Source: Caryophanales bacterium (GTDB lineage: Bacteria > Bacillota_I > Bacilli_A > RFN20 > CAG-826). Taken from it: a stretch of 21,118 nucleotides of DNA. The translations under genes and the position numbers were made by a program. The stretch is taken from NCBI GenBank assembly GCA_028723545.1, contig JAQYER010000151.1:1-21118 (forward strand). The letters are read 5' to 3'. Position 1 is the first letter of the stretch. Every line of letters begins with the position of its first letter. The notes under the pieces are model-generated. The model saw only the letters and a program-made list of their open reading frames with translations, did no database searches and had not been told where the DNA came from. Below are positions 14,696 through 21,118 of the stretch, one piece after another.

Positions 14696-15841
14696 ATGGC
14701 AAATCGTTTCATGTTAAACGAAACCTCATATCATGGTCATGGCGCAATCGCGAACGTTGTTCCAGAAATCAAATCAAGAGGTTTTAAAAATGTTCTTGTT
14801 TGCACCGACGCAAGTCTAATTAAGTTCGGTGTCTCTTCTAAAGTAACTTCATTATTAGATGAAGCCAATATCGCATACACTGTTTATAGCGATATTAAAC
14901 CAAACCCAACAATTGAAAATGTTCTTGGTGGTGTTGAAGCAGCAAAAGCATGCCATGCTGATTGTATTGTCGCTATTGGTGGTGGATCATCAATGGATAC
15001 AGCCAAAGCTATTGGCATTATTATTACTAACCCAGAATTTGCTGATGTTAGATCACTTGAAGGAGTTGCTCCAACAACAAAACCTTGTTTACCTATAATC
15101 GCTGTTGCAACTACAGCCGGAACCGCAGCTGAAGTTACAATTAACTATGTTATTACTGATGTTGAAAAGAAAAGAAAATTTGTTTGTGTTGACCCACACG
15201 ATATGCCAGTAGTAGCAATTGTTGACCCAGATATGATGGCATCAATGCCTAAAGGATTAACAGCTTCAACTGGTATGGACGCACTTACACATGCAATTGA
15301 AGGATACATTACTCGTGGAGCGTGGGAAATGTCTGATATGTTCCACATTAAAGCAATTGAAATCATTAGCAAAAATTTACGCGCGGCAGTCGCAAATGAT
15401 CCAGATGGACGTGAAGGAATGGCTTTAGGCCAATACATTGCTGGTATGGGATTCTCAAATGTTGGATTAGGTATCGACCACGCGATGGCGCATACTTTAT
15501 CTGCATATTATGATGTTCCTCACGGAGTTGCTTGTGCAATGCTTCTTCCAATCGCTATGGAATTTAATGCTGAAGTTTCTGGTGAAAAATATCGCGATAT
15601 CGCTCGTGTTATGGGTGTTAAAGATGTTGATTCAATGTCTCAAGAACAATATCGCAAAGCAGCAATTGATGCAGTTAAACAATTAAGTGTTGACGTTGGA
15701 ATTCCAACTAAATGCGAAGCTATCAAAGAAGAAGATTTAGATTCACTTGCTTCTGATGCATTAAAAGATGCTTGCTATCCAGGAAACCCAAGAGAAGCAA
15801 CAAAAGAACAAGTTCTTGAAATGTTTAGACGTTTAATGTAA
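14696..15841 (+). CDS. fucO: Lactaldehyde reductase / 1,2-propanediol oxidoreductase, iron-dependent
   Basis: A 381-residue group III iron-dependent alcohol dehydrogenase that follows E. coli FucO almost block for block, including length: NETSYHG (8-14), GGGSSMDTAKAIG (95-107), NPEFADVRSLEG (112-123), TTAGTAAEVTINYVITD (139-155), KFVCVDPHD (161-169) and GEKYRDIARVMGVK. NAD is held by the GGGS segment. The iron ligands are D195, H199, H262 and H276, one number below the E. coli residues. FucO reduces L-lactaldehyde from fucose or rhamnose breakdown to 1,2-propanediol with NADH, balancing redox in anaerobiosis. E. coli has GLVHGMAH where this protein has GIDHAMAH. It stands alone with its own promoter and terminator; no fucose or rhamnose genes are in the window. 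It is visibly richer in G+C and more regular in codon use than its neighbours, suggesting strong expression or acquisition. Confidence 0.93.
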   Translation: MANRFMLNETSYHGHGAIANVVPEIKSRGFKNVLVCTDASLIKFGVSSKVTSLLDEANIAYTVYSDIKPNPTIENVLGGVEAAKACHADCIVAIGGGSSMDTAKAIGIIITNPEFADVRSLEGVAPTTKPCLPIIAVATTAGTAAEVTINYVITDVEKKRKFVCVDPHDMPVVAIVDPDMMASMPKGLTASTGMDALTHAIEGYITRGAWEMSDMFHIKAIEIISKNLRAAVANDPDGREGMALGQYIAGMGFSNVGLGIDHAMAHTLSAYYDVPHGVACAMLLPIAMEFNAEVSGEKYRDIARVMGVKDVDSMSQEQYRKAAIDAVKQLSVDVGIPTKCEAIKEEDLDSLASDALKDACYPGNPREATKEQVLEMFRRLM

Positions 15842-16137
15842 TTGCCGAATCAAACATTAAATATATGAACACAAGATTAAATTAACGTTACAAATCTTAA
15901 AACTAAACAATATTAAATATGCATATTGCGTACTAAATTAGTATTGCGGTGTGCATATTTTTTTATTTAATATACAAATGAAATTTGTTGGTAAAAACAA
16001 AGAAAAAGACATATTGTTTTTATGCAAGTAATATATGCTTTAGACTAGTCATATAATCATTTATCTTATAGATAAAATTTAATTATATATTTAATTTTTG
16101 TGTTGATTTATTTTGATTTTTTGTTAATTATTATTTC
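15842..16137 (+). other. Intergenic region between fucO and the acyltransferase gene
   Basis: 296 bp. It holds the fucO terminator (15915-15964), a TATAAT at 16052-16057 preceded by the palindrome GACTAGTC (16043-16050), and a perfect 7-bp dyad, TTTATCT-TAT-AGATAAA (16060-16076). The last two form a plausible promoter-operator for the rightward gene, although no good -35 is seen. Nothing else was recognised. Confidence 0.5.
15915..15964 (+). terminator. Intrinsic terminator of fucO
   Basis: AAATATGCA (15915-15923) pairs with TGCATATTT (15952-15960). The stem continues inward through TATTGCG/TGCGGTG with G-U pairs to a TACT/AGTA helix, and a run of T follows to 15964. It lies 73 nt after the fucO stop. 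Confidence 0.8.
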
Positions 16138-16863
16138 ATGGAAAAAAAGAAAATAGATAGAAGCAATAGAAAATCTTGGTTTCGCATCTTATGCGCATTC
16201 TTAAAAATATTTGTTCATAAAAGACAATATATTTTTTTAGGTGATGTTCCAAGCGATAAAGAAACATTTATTCTTTTTTCAAATCACGTTGGTGCTTCTG
16301 GTCCAGTTGCTCATGAATTATATGCACCATTCAAATTTAGGTTTTGGGGCACATATGAGATGACTGAAAAATTAAGTGTTTGTTATAAATATTTCACTGA
16401 AATATATCTTCATGACAAAAAAGGAATGAATTTAGGGTTAGCAAAATTTCTTGGGGCGTTGGCCATTCCTTTTGTTCGCCTTTTTTATCGTGGGATGAAG
16501 CTTATTCCAACATATCGAAATATTAATTTAGTGAAAACAATATCTCTTTCAATGGCATCTTTATCAAGCGGAGAAAATTTAATTATCTTCCCTGAAGATT
16601 CGCATGACGGATATCACGATCACTTAACTAAATTTTTTGGTGGTGGATTTTTTGCAGCAGAAAAATATTGTAAAAAATTTAATAAAGACATTGTTTTATA
16701 TAATTCGTATTATTTAAAAAAACAAAAACTTATAGTTGTTGATAAAGGAATTCCTTTTTCTCAATTAAAAACAAAATATAATAATAATTATCAAGCGATG
16801 GCTGATGAATTTTGTAAACGCGCGAATGAAATTGGTGATTTATATCGCAATAAAAAACAATAA
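16138..16863 (+). CDS. PlsC-like (LPLAT superfamily) acyltransferase with a variant active site
   Basis: A 241-residue protein with the layout of 1-acylglycerol-3-phosphate acyltransferases: motif I SNHVGASGP (48-56), motif II-like RGMKLIPTYRN (118-128) and motif III LIIFPED (148-154). These enzymes acylate glycerophospholipids or other lipid acceptors at the inner membrane face; a hydrophobic stretch around 101-117 could attach it. The catalytic dyad of the family is H-x4-D. Here H50 is present but the position five residues on is G55, so the aspartate is missing and the reaction may be altered or lost. The ATG has no Shine-Dalgarno. The gene precedes the anchored hydrolase gene in the same direction, 69 nt apart. 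Confidence 0.75.
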   Translation: MEKKKIDRSNRKSWFRILCAFLKIFVHKRQYIFLGDVPSDKETFILFSNHVGASGPVAHELYAPFKFRFWGTYEMTEKLSVCYKYFTEIYLHDKKGMNLGLAKFLGALAIPFVRLFYRGMKLIPTYRNINLVKTISLSMASLSSGENLIIFPEDSHDGYHDHLTKFFGGGFFAAEKYCKKFNKDIVLYNSYYLKKQKLIVVDKGIPFSQLKTKYNNNYQAMADEFCKRANEIGDLYRNKKQ

Positions 16864-16920
16864 TAATTTTCATCAAAACATAAATTAAAAAACGTTATTA
16901 AAAATATTTTTTACGTGTTG

Positions 16921-16926
16921 TATAAT
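16921..16926 (+). promoter_or_regulatory. -10 element just upstream of the alpha/beta-hydrolase gene
   Basis: A perfect TATAAT with TTAAAA 17 bp upstream (16898-16903) as a weak -35. The ATG at 16933 is six bases after it, so a transcript made here would begin at or next to the start codon. Confidence 0.5.
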
Positions 16927-16932
16927 TTTTTC

Positions 16933-17847
16933 ATGGAAACTTATCAAATTATTCTTATTGTTATCGGAAGCGTTGTCTTCCTTTTATTGTTTTTTTATTT
17001 TCTCATCTCAATGTTTTTGGTTAGATATTTATCATATCCAAAAAAACATGATATCGAATGGACACACAATTTCGATGTCGAAAAAGGACTTATCCCAGAA
17101 GATATGTCGTTTTTAAAAAGAGAACCAGTTCAAATTGTTGCTCGCGACGGAACAATTATTGAAGGTGATTTTTCACCTCATGAAAATCCAAGAGGAATAA
17201 TCGTTTTAGCGCACGGATATACTTGGACAAGAGAAGGATGCTTAAAATACGCGCAATTCTTCTATAAAAATGGCTTTTCAATATTCGTATTTGATGAAAG
17301 ATTTCATGGTAAATCTAAATATAAATATACAACAATGGGACATTTAGAAAGTCGAGATATATGTGACATTGTTAAATATTTACGTGATAAATATGGCAAA
17401 GATATTGTTATTGGTTTACATGGAGAAAGCATGGGCGCTGCATCAACCATGATGGCGTTAGGACAAGATATTGATGTCCAATTCGCGATTGAAGATTGTG
17501 GATATGCTTCATTAAAAGAATTGATTGCTTATCAATTAAAATGCATGCATCTTCCAAAAATATTCCTTTTTGGGTCTAATTTGTTTTTAAAATTAAATCA
17601 TAAATATCGTTTAGAAGATGTTGAGCCTTCAAAGAATGCCGCTAAATCAAATATTCCTTTATTAATTGTTCATGGTCACGCAGATGATTTTGTGCCTTTT
17701 TATAATAGTGATTTGGTTTATGAAGACAATAAGAATCATGCTGAGAAATATATAGTTGAGGGGGCAAAACACGCTGAATCATACGAAACAAACCCTCAAG
17801 AATATGAAAGAGTAGTAATGGATTTCATAAATAGACATATTAAATAG
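16933..17847 (+). CDS. Membrane-anchored alpha/beta hydrolase
   Basis: A 304-residue protein with one N-terminal membrane anchor (about 7-32, IILIVIGSVVFLLLFFYFLI) and an alpha/beta-hydrolase domain. Motifs: oxyanion region LAHGYTWTREG (92-102), nucleophile elbow GLHGESMGA (161-169) with S166, acid D251 or D252 in HGHADDFVP, and H280 in GAKHAES. It resembles the YqkD-type serine hydrolases whose natural substrate (ester, lipid or peptide) is unknown. Few positive residues precede the span and several follow it (VRYLSYPKKHD), so the domain may face the cytoplasm. An upstream GTG at 16915 is in frame but would place the TATAAT inside the gene. No Shine-Dalgarno precedes the ATG. Confidence 0.85.
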   Translation: METYQIILIVIGSVVFLLLFFYFLISMFLVRYLSYPKKHDIEWTHNFDVEKGLIPEDMSFLKREPVQIVARDGTIIEGDFSPHENPRGIIVLAHGYTWTREGCLKYAQFFYKNGFSIFVFDERFHGKSKYKYTTMGHLESRDICDIVKYLRDKYGKDIVIGLHGESMGAASTMMALGQDIDVQFAIEDCGYASLKELIAYQLKCMHLPKIFLFGSNLFLKLNHKYRLEDVEPSKNAAKSNIPLLIVHGHADDFVPFYNSDLVYEDNKNHAEKYIVEGAKHAESYETNPQEYERVVMDFINRHIK

Positions 17848-17872
17848 TTTTATATTGGAAGATTAGATAATT

Positions 17873-19390
17873 ATGAATAGTATAGTTAAAGAAGAAAAAG
17901 TAAAAACGTCGTCTGCGGTATGGCTTGGCGCAGCTAACTCTGGAACAGGTTTATTAGTCGCCTTTGCCGAAGGGGCAGCTTTTCAATATTTATTTGTTAA
18001 CAAGTTAGGATTAGATGTCAGATTAAATATGATCGTTTGGATTATATTTGGTATTTGGAACGCTATTAATGACCCAATATACGGTTTTATTGCGGATAGA
18101 ACTAAATCAAAATTAGGAAGAAGAATCCCTTGGATTCGTTATGGCGCACCATTAATGGCGATTGTTTATGCTTTGATGTGGCTTCCATCTTTACAAGGTA
18201 GTGGAGTATCTCAAGGATTATTATTTTTCCAAGAATTAATAGGTTTATTCTTATATGATATTTTATATACCGCGATTGCCTCTGCCATCTATGTTATGCC
18301 ATATGAAATGGCGGTTACTAATAAAGCGAGAAACAAAATATTTTTATTCAATATCTTATTCTCATTGATTAATTTCGGCGCACCAATGATATTAAATTCT
18401 CAATTAGATAAATTAATTGAGCATCATGCGGATGTTTTCCCTCTTGTTATGGCGGGAATGGGAATTGTTTGTGGAGCAATTGTTTTTGTTTCAACATTTT
18501 TCTACAAAGAAAACAAATACACTAAACAAGAAGTTCAACCAAAGTTTTTTGAAGGTCTTAAATTGTGTTTAAAAAATAAACCATTCCTTTTGTTTGAAGT
18601 TATCGCTTGGACGATGTTATTTGCCCAAAATGCTTTAATGGTTGGTTTAACATATGTTTCAGGAATGTGGGCTGACGGTTCTGCTATTTCAATCGCGAAT
18701 GGTTGGATTGGTGGCAATTCAATCATTGTTTTATATGCTGGATTAGCAATTGGGGTTATTTCTGGCATTGTTTTCTTCAATTTCACTAGAGAAAAATTCG
18801 GTTTAAGAACTGAAATGTTAATAATGACTGCAGTTATGGCAATTGGATGTTTATTAGGTTCATTTTTAGGTCAATATTTCTATGTTTGCTTAATAACATT
18901 TATTTGTTGTGGTGTTGGTTTAGCGGGTGGTCTTTATTTAGTGCCAATGATGAATGGTGATGTTATGGATAAAGATGAACTTGAGTCTGGTGTTAGAAGA
19001 GAAGGCGTATATGCTGGTATTAATTCATTGATAACAAAACCAGCAGGAAGTATCGCAAACGCTTTATTCCCATTAATGATTACTGGATTATACGGATTTA
19101 ATGAAAATTTAAAAGTATCATCAATTGATTCAATAACCAATAAAGAAGTCATGGTAATTGATTATTCTAACCAAACTATTCAAGCTAAAAATGGCTTGTT
19201 CTTATGTTGGTTTTTAATTACTGGAATATTATTAATTCTTTGTTTTGTTGCAATGTGGTTTTACCCTTTATATGGAAAATCTTGGAACGAAAAGAAAGAA
19301 TATTTAGCGAAGAAGCACGTTGAAAAAGAGAAAGCTTACGAACAAGAATTATTAAATCAAACAAATAACAGTGAACAATCTAGTGTTTAA
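17873..19390 (+). CDS. GPH-family (MelB-like) glycoside/sugar cation symporter
   Basis: A 505-residue protein with about 12 hydrophobic spans. Signatures of the glycoside-pentoside-hexuronide family are clear: IWNAINDPIYGFIADRTKSK (61-80) with GRRIPWI (82-88), and in the second half VMDKDELESGVRREGVYAG followed by NSLITKPAG. These carriers import sugars or glycosides with Na+ or H+. The C-terminus is hydrophilic and Lys/Glu-rich. The gene follows the hydrolase by 25 nt and is probably cotranscribed; GGAAG (17856-17860) is a weak ribosome site. Its end overlaps the convergent phospholipase-family gene by 11 bp. The substrate is not deducible. Confidence 0.9.
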   Translation: MNSIVKEEKVKTSSAVWLGAANSGTGLLVAFAEGAAFQYLFVNKLGLDVRLNMIVWIIFGIWNAINDPIYGFIADRTKSKLGRRIPWIRYGAPLMAIVYALMWLPSLQGSGVSQGLLFFQELIGLFLYDILYTAIASAIYVMPYEMAVTNKARNKIFLFNILFSLINFGAPMILNSQLDKLIEHHADVFPLVMAGMGIVCGAIVFVSTFFYKENKYTKQEVQPKFFEGLKLCLKNKPFLLFEVIAWTMLFAQNALMVGLTYVSGMWADGSAISIANGWIGGNSIIVLYAGLAIGVISGIVFFNFTREKFGLRTEMLIMTAVMAIGCLLGSFLGQYFYVCLITFICCGVGLAGGLYLVPMMNGDVMDKDELESGVRREGVYAGINSLITKPAGSIANALFPLMITGLYGFNENLKVSSIDSITNKEVMVIDYSNQTIQAKNGLFLCWFLITGILLILCFVAMWFYPLYGKSWNEKKEYLAKKHVEKEKAYEQELLNQTNNSEQSSV

Positions 19391-20378
19391 TATTTGGCTC
19401 GATAATATCGTCAATGAATTGTTTTGGCCAAATTAATTTCCATGTTAATTTTTCCGAATTAGGAATAATACCTTCATGATTAATATGATTAGCAATTTTA
19501 ATTAATTGCTCTTCATATTTTTTATTATTTTTCGCATCTTTTAAGCATTCATGCAATTCAAAATATAATTGTTTTGCGTTAACATCAAACAAATCATAAA
19601 AAGATTCGTTTCGTGGGCCATCGTTGTTTGGCATATACCAATCAGAATGAAGTTCATTTAATAAATCAACGTCTTTAAATTTGTTTAAATTTCTAGGTGC
19701 GCTTAATCCATATGGGAATGATCTTTTACCGAAAATCACACCAAGAAACCATTTCTTTATTCCAAGTGGAGAATATGTTAATGATAAAGCGGTTTGATAA
19801 TCTTTAACTGATTTATAAAATGAATCGTCTTCAATGTTGCTAATTTTTTGATAGTTTTTATTTACTTCACTCCACATTTTAGAAATGATTTTCAATTGTG
19901 AATTTTTAATTTTAATTTTCTTTTTTCCTGGGCCATAAGTATTTTCTTTTTTACCGATAATCAAATCAGTAAATACTTCATAAATCAAATGACTAAAATT
20001 GTAATATTCATGAATTTCTTTGGAATCTTCTTTTCGGTCAGTAAATCCAGTTTGATAAAAGATGAAAGGGTGGCAACAACGATCTAAACTATAATGAGTT
20101 AATAAACCATCGATATATGAAAATAACAATTCCTTGTCTTCACTATTTTTTGCATATTCAATAAAGCCGATATAATTAGGAGTTAATTCATTTATTTGAG
20201 TAATATTTCCTAAAGAATTGACTTCTTCTTTGTTTGGTCTTTTTCGAAAAGGAATCATTCCATAAGCAAAGAAATGGTCTGGTCCTTGCGCGCCTAAATA
20301 ATATGCATCTAAATATTTATCATCGATGTCTTTTTTATATTTCTTTGCAAAAGAATAGTGAGTAATAACACTAGGCAT
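19380..20378 (-). CDS. Zinc-dependent phospholipase C family protein
   Basis: A 332-residue soluble protein starting MPSVITHYSFAKK, a typical opening of this family. Likely zinc ligands are visible: H7, D34 in GAQGPDHFF (29-37), H95, D99 and H103 in LLTHYSLDRCCHP (92-104), and H130, E134 and D138 in FSHLIYEVFTD (128-138). Secreted relatives hydrolyse phospholipids, but this protein has no signal peptide and belongs to the intracellular branch found widely in Bacillota, whose substrate is unknown. The chosen ATG at 20378 overlaps the end of the transporter gene by 8 bp; an in-frame TTG at 20393 would only add residues unlike the family start. Its stop lies inside the convergent GPH transporter gene. 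Confidence 0.83.
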   Translation of the reverse strand: MPSVITHYSFAKKYKKDIDDKYLDAYYLGAQGPDHFFAYGMIPFRKRPNKEEVNSLGNITQINELTPNYIGFIEYAKNSEDKELLFSYIDGLLTHYSLDRCCHPFIFYQTGFTDRKEDSKEIHEYYNFSHLIYEVFTDLIIGKKENTYGPGKKKIKIKNSQLKIISKMWSEVNKNYQKISNIEDDSFYKSVKDYQTALSLTYSPLGIKKWFLGVIFGKRSFPYGLSAPRNLNKFKDVDLLNELHSDWYMPNNDGPRNESFYDLFDVNAKQLYFELHECLKDAKNNKKYEEQLIKIANHINHEGIIPNSEKLTWKLIWPKQFIDDIIEPNIKH

Positions 20379-21117
20379 TTTCTTTACCTGCAACAGCTAA
20401 ATCAGAACCTTTGGTTTCTTTAACTTTTAAAGTAAGAATGATAAGCGCAATAACCCAAACTGGAACCGCAACAGCGAAATATCCAAGCGCTAAATTTTGT
20501 TTACCAAAAATAGCTGGTAATGCTGAAGCAATACCCATTGAAGTAATCATTCCAAATCCAAAGAATAAGCTCCAAACAGACATAATTGATGCTCGTAAAT
20601 TAGTTGTACAACTTTCGCCCGCCATCATTGCATATAAGTCTCCATTTGACCAGTCAGCGCCTAATACGATTCCTAAGAATAATCCAATAAGGAATGTTGG
20701 CCATCTAAAATATAACCCAACGAATTCTAAAACAAAGGCAATTGTGGCAGATGATAATAAGATAATTGATGTTGGTTTTCTTCCCCATTTATCAGAAATA
20801 AATCCATATATTAATGTGACAAGCGCACATGTGAATGGGAACCAGAATGTTACTTCAGTTGCTTGGGCTTGAGATAACGCTCCTTGTCCAAGGAAACCAT
20901 TATTTAATACGTTTGCATAGTTATTACAGCATGAATATCCAATTTCCATTACCGCAGTAGCGATCATAATCCATAATAATTGTTTGTTGTGGAATGTATA
21001 TTTAAGTGCAGCGATAAATCCACCTTGAGCTTTTGAAGTATCCTTTGCTTTTGCTTCTTCTTTTCTTTGCTCAGGAGTTTTTGATAAATGTTCAATACGA
21101 GAATCTAAGAAAACATC
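20371..21117 (-). CDS. MFS transporter, C-terminal half (partial)
   Basis: The frame is open from the right end of the window to the TAG at 20371-20373, giving the last 248 residues; the true start lies beyond the window. A cytoplasmic central loop rich in Lys/Glu/Gln (about 1-30 of the fragment) is followed by six hydrophobic spans, as in the second half of a 12-span carrier. FISDKWGRKPTS (106-117) matches the MFS loop motif G-x-x-x-D-R/K-x-G-R-K, and GADWSNGDLYAM (153-164) resembles the sugar/organic acid-porter branch. The Met near 20967 is internal. It is the upstream member of an operon with the phospholipase-family gene. The substrate is unknown. Confidence 0.85.
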   Translation of the reverse strand, partial: DVFLDSRIEHLSKTPEQRKEEAKAKDTSKAQGGFIAALKYTFHNKQLLWIMIATAVMEIGYSCCNNYANVLNNGFLGQGALSQAQATEVTFWFPFTCALVTLIYGFISDKWGRKPTSIILLSSATIAFVLEFVGLYFRWPTFLIGLFLGIVLGADWSNGDLYAMMAGESCTTNLRASIMSVWSLFFGFGMITSMGIASALPAIFGKQNLALGYFAVAVPVWVIALIILTLKVKETKGSDLAVAGKENA

Positions 21118-21118
21118 T

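Noticed and set aside
16915..16932. GTG start for the alpha/beta hydrolase
   Set aside because: The extension would contain the TATAAT and has no ribosome site.
20379..20393. TTG start for the phospholipase C family gene
   Set aside because: The family begins MPSxITHxxFA, which matches the ATG at 20378.

Overview
The window is AT-rich DNA (roughly 30% G+C by eye) from a low-GC Gram-positive bacterium, most likely an uncultured gut-type member of the Bacillota (Bacilli/Erysipelotrichia/RF39-like). This placement is inference from gene content and codon use. TGA acts as a stop (it ends the gene at 680-1891) and tryptophan is TGG, so the Mycoplasma code is not used. No rRNA, tRNA, CRISPR array or transposase was seen.

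Layout. (i) 1-6524, plus strand, carbohydrate region: the end of a probable secreted protein with two similar beta-rich modules, a hairpin, then a tightly packed operon with a trehalase-family (GH37-like) enzyme, a GH3 beta-glucosidase-type enzyme, a compact GH31 enzyme and an RDD membrane protein. (ii) 6521-8287, minus strand: an MsmX/UgpC-type sugar-ABC ATPase with a long charged N-terminal extension and a small unknown protein. The enzymes lack signal peptides and the ATPase would energise oligosaccharide uptake, so together they suggest intracellular hydrolysis of imported glucosides. (iii) 8391-11051, minus strand: an ECF sigma factor, a membrane-anchored anti-sigma-like protein broken by a 1-nt frameshift, and a lipoprotein. 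(iv) 11139-14574, plus strand: a DUF4143-type ATPase, a gene remnant plus a DUF4926-like small protein between two 30-bp direct repeats, and a membrane protein overlapping a TrmR-like methyltransferase gene. (v) 14639-15964: fucO with a clear promoter and terminator. (vi) 16138-19390, plus strand: a PlsC-like acyltransferase, an anchored alpha/beta hydrolase and a GPH-family sugar transporter. (vii) 19380-21118, minus strand: a zinc-dependent phospholipase C family protein downstream of an MFS transporter that runs off the window.

The most distinctive system is region (iii). The sigma gene and the lipoprotein gene are each preceded by the same bipartite element, CCAATAAAA-N13-CGTCTTTAT, which has the geometry of an ECF promoter (CCAATA-N16-CGTC). 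The lipoprotein and the extracytoplasmic part of the anti-sigma-like protein appear to be paralogues, and the best colinear match spans the frameshift point, which also supports the reconstructed reading frame. At the sigma gene the promoter -10 lies six bases from the ATG, implying a leaderless mRNA. This suggests an autoregulated envelope-sensing circuit in which the sigma factor also makes a free lipoprotein copy of the sensor domain.
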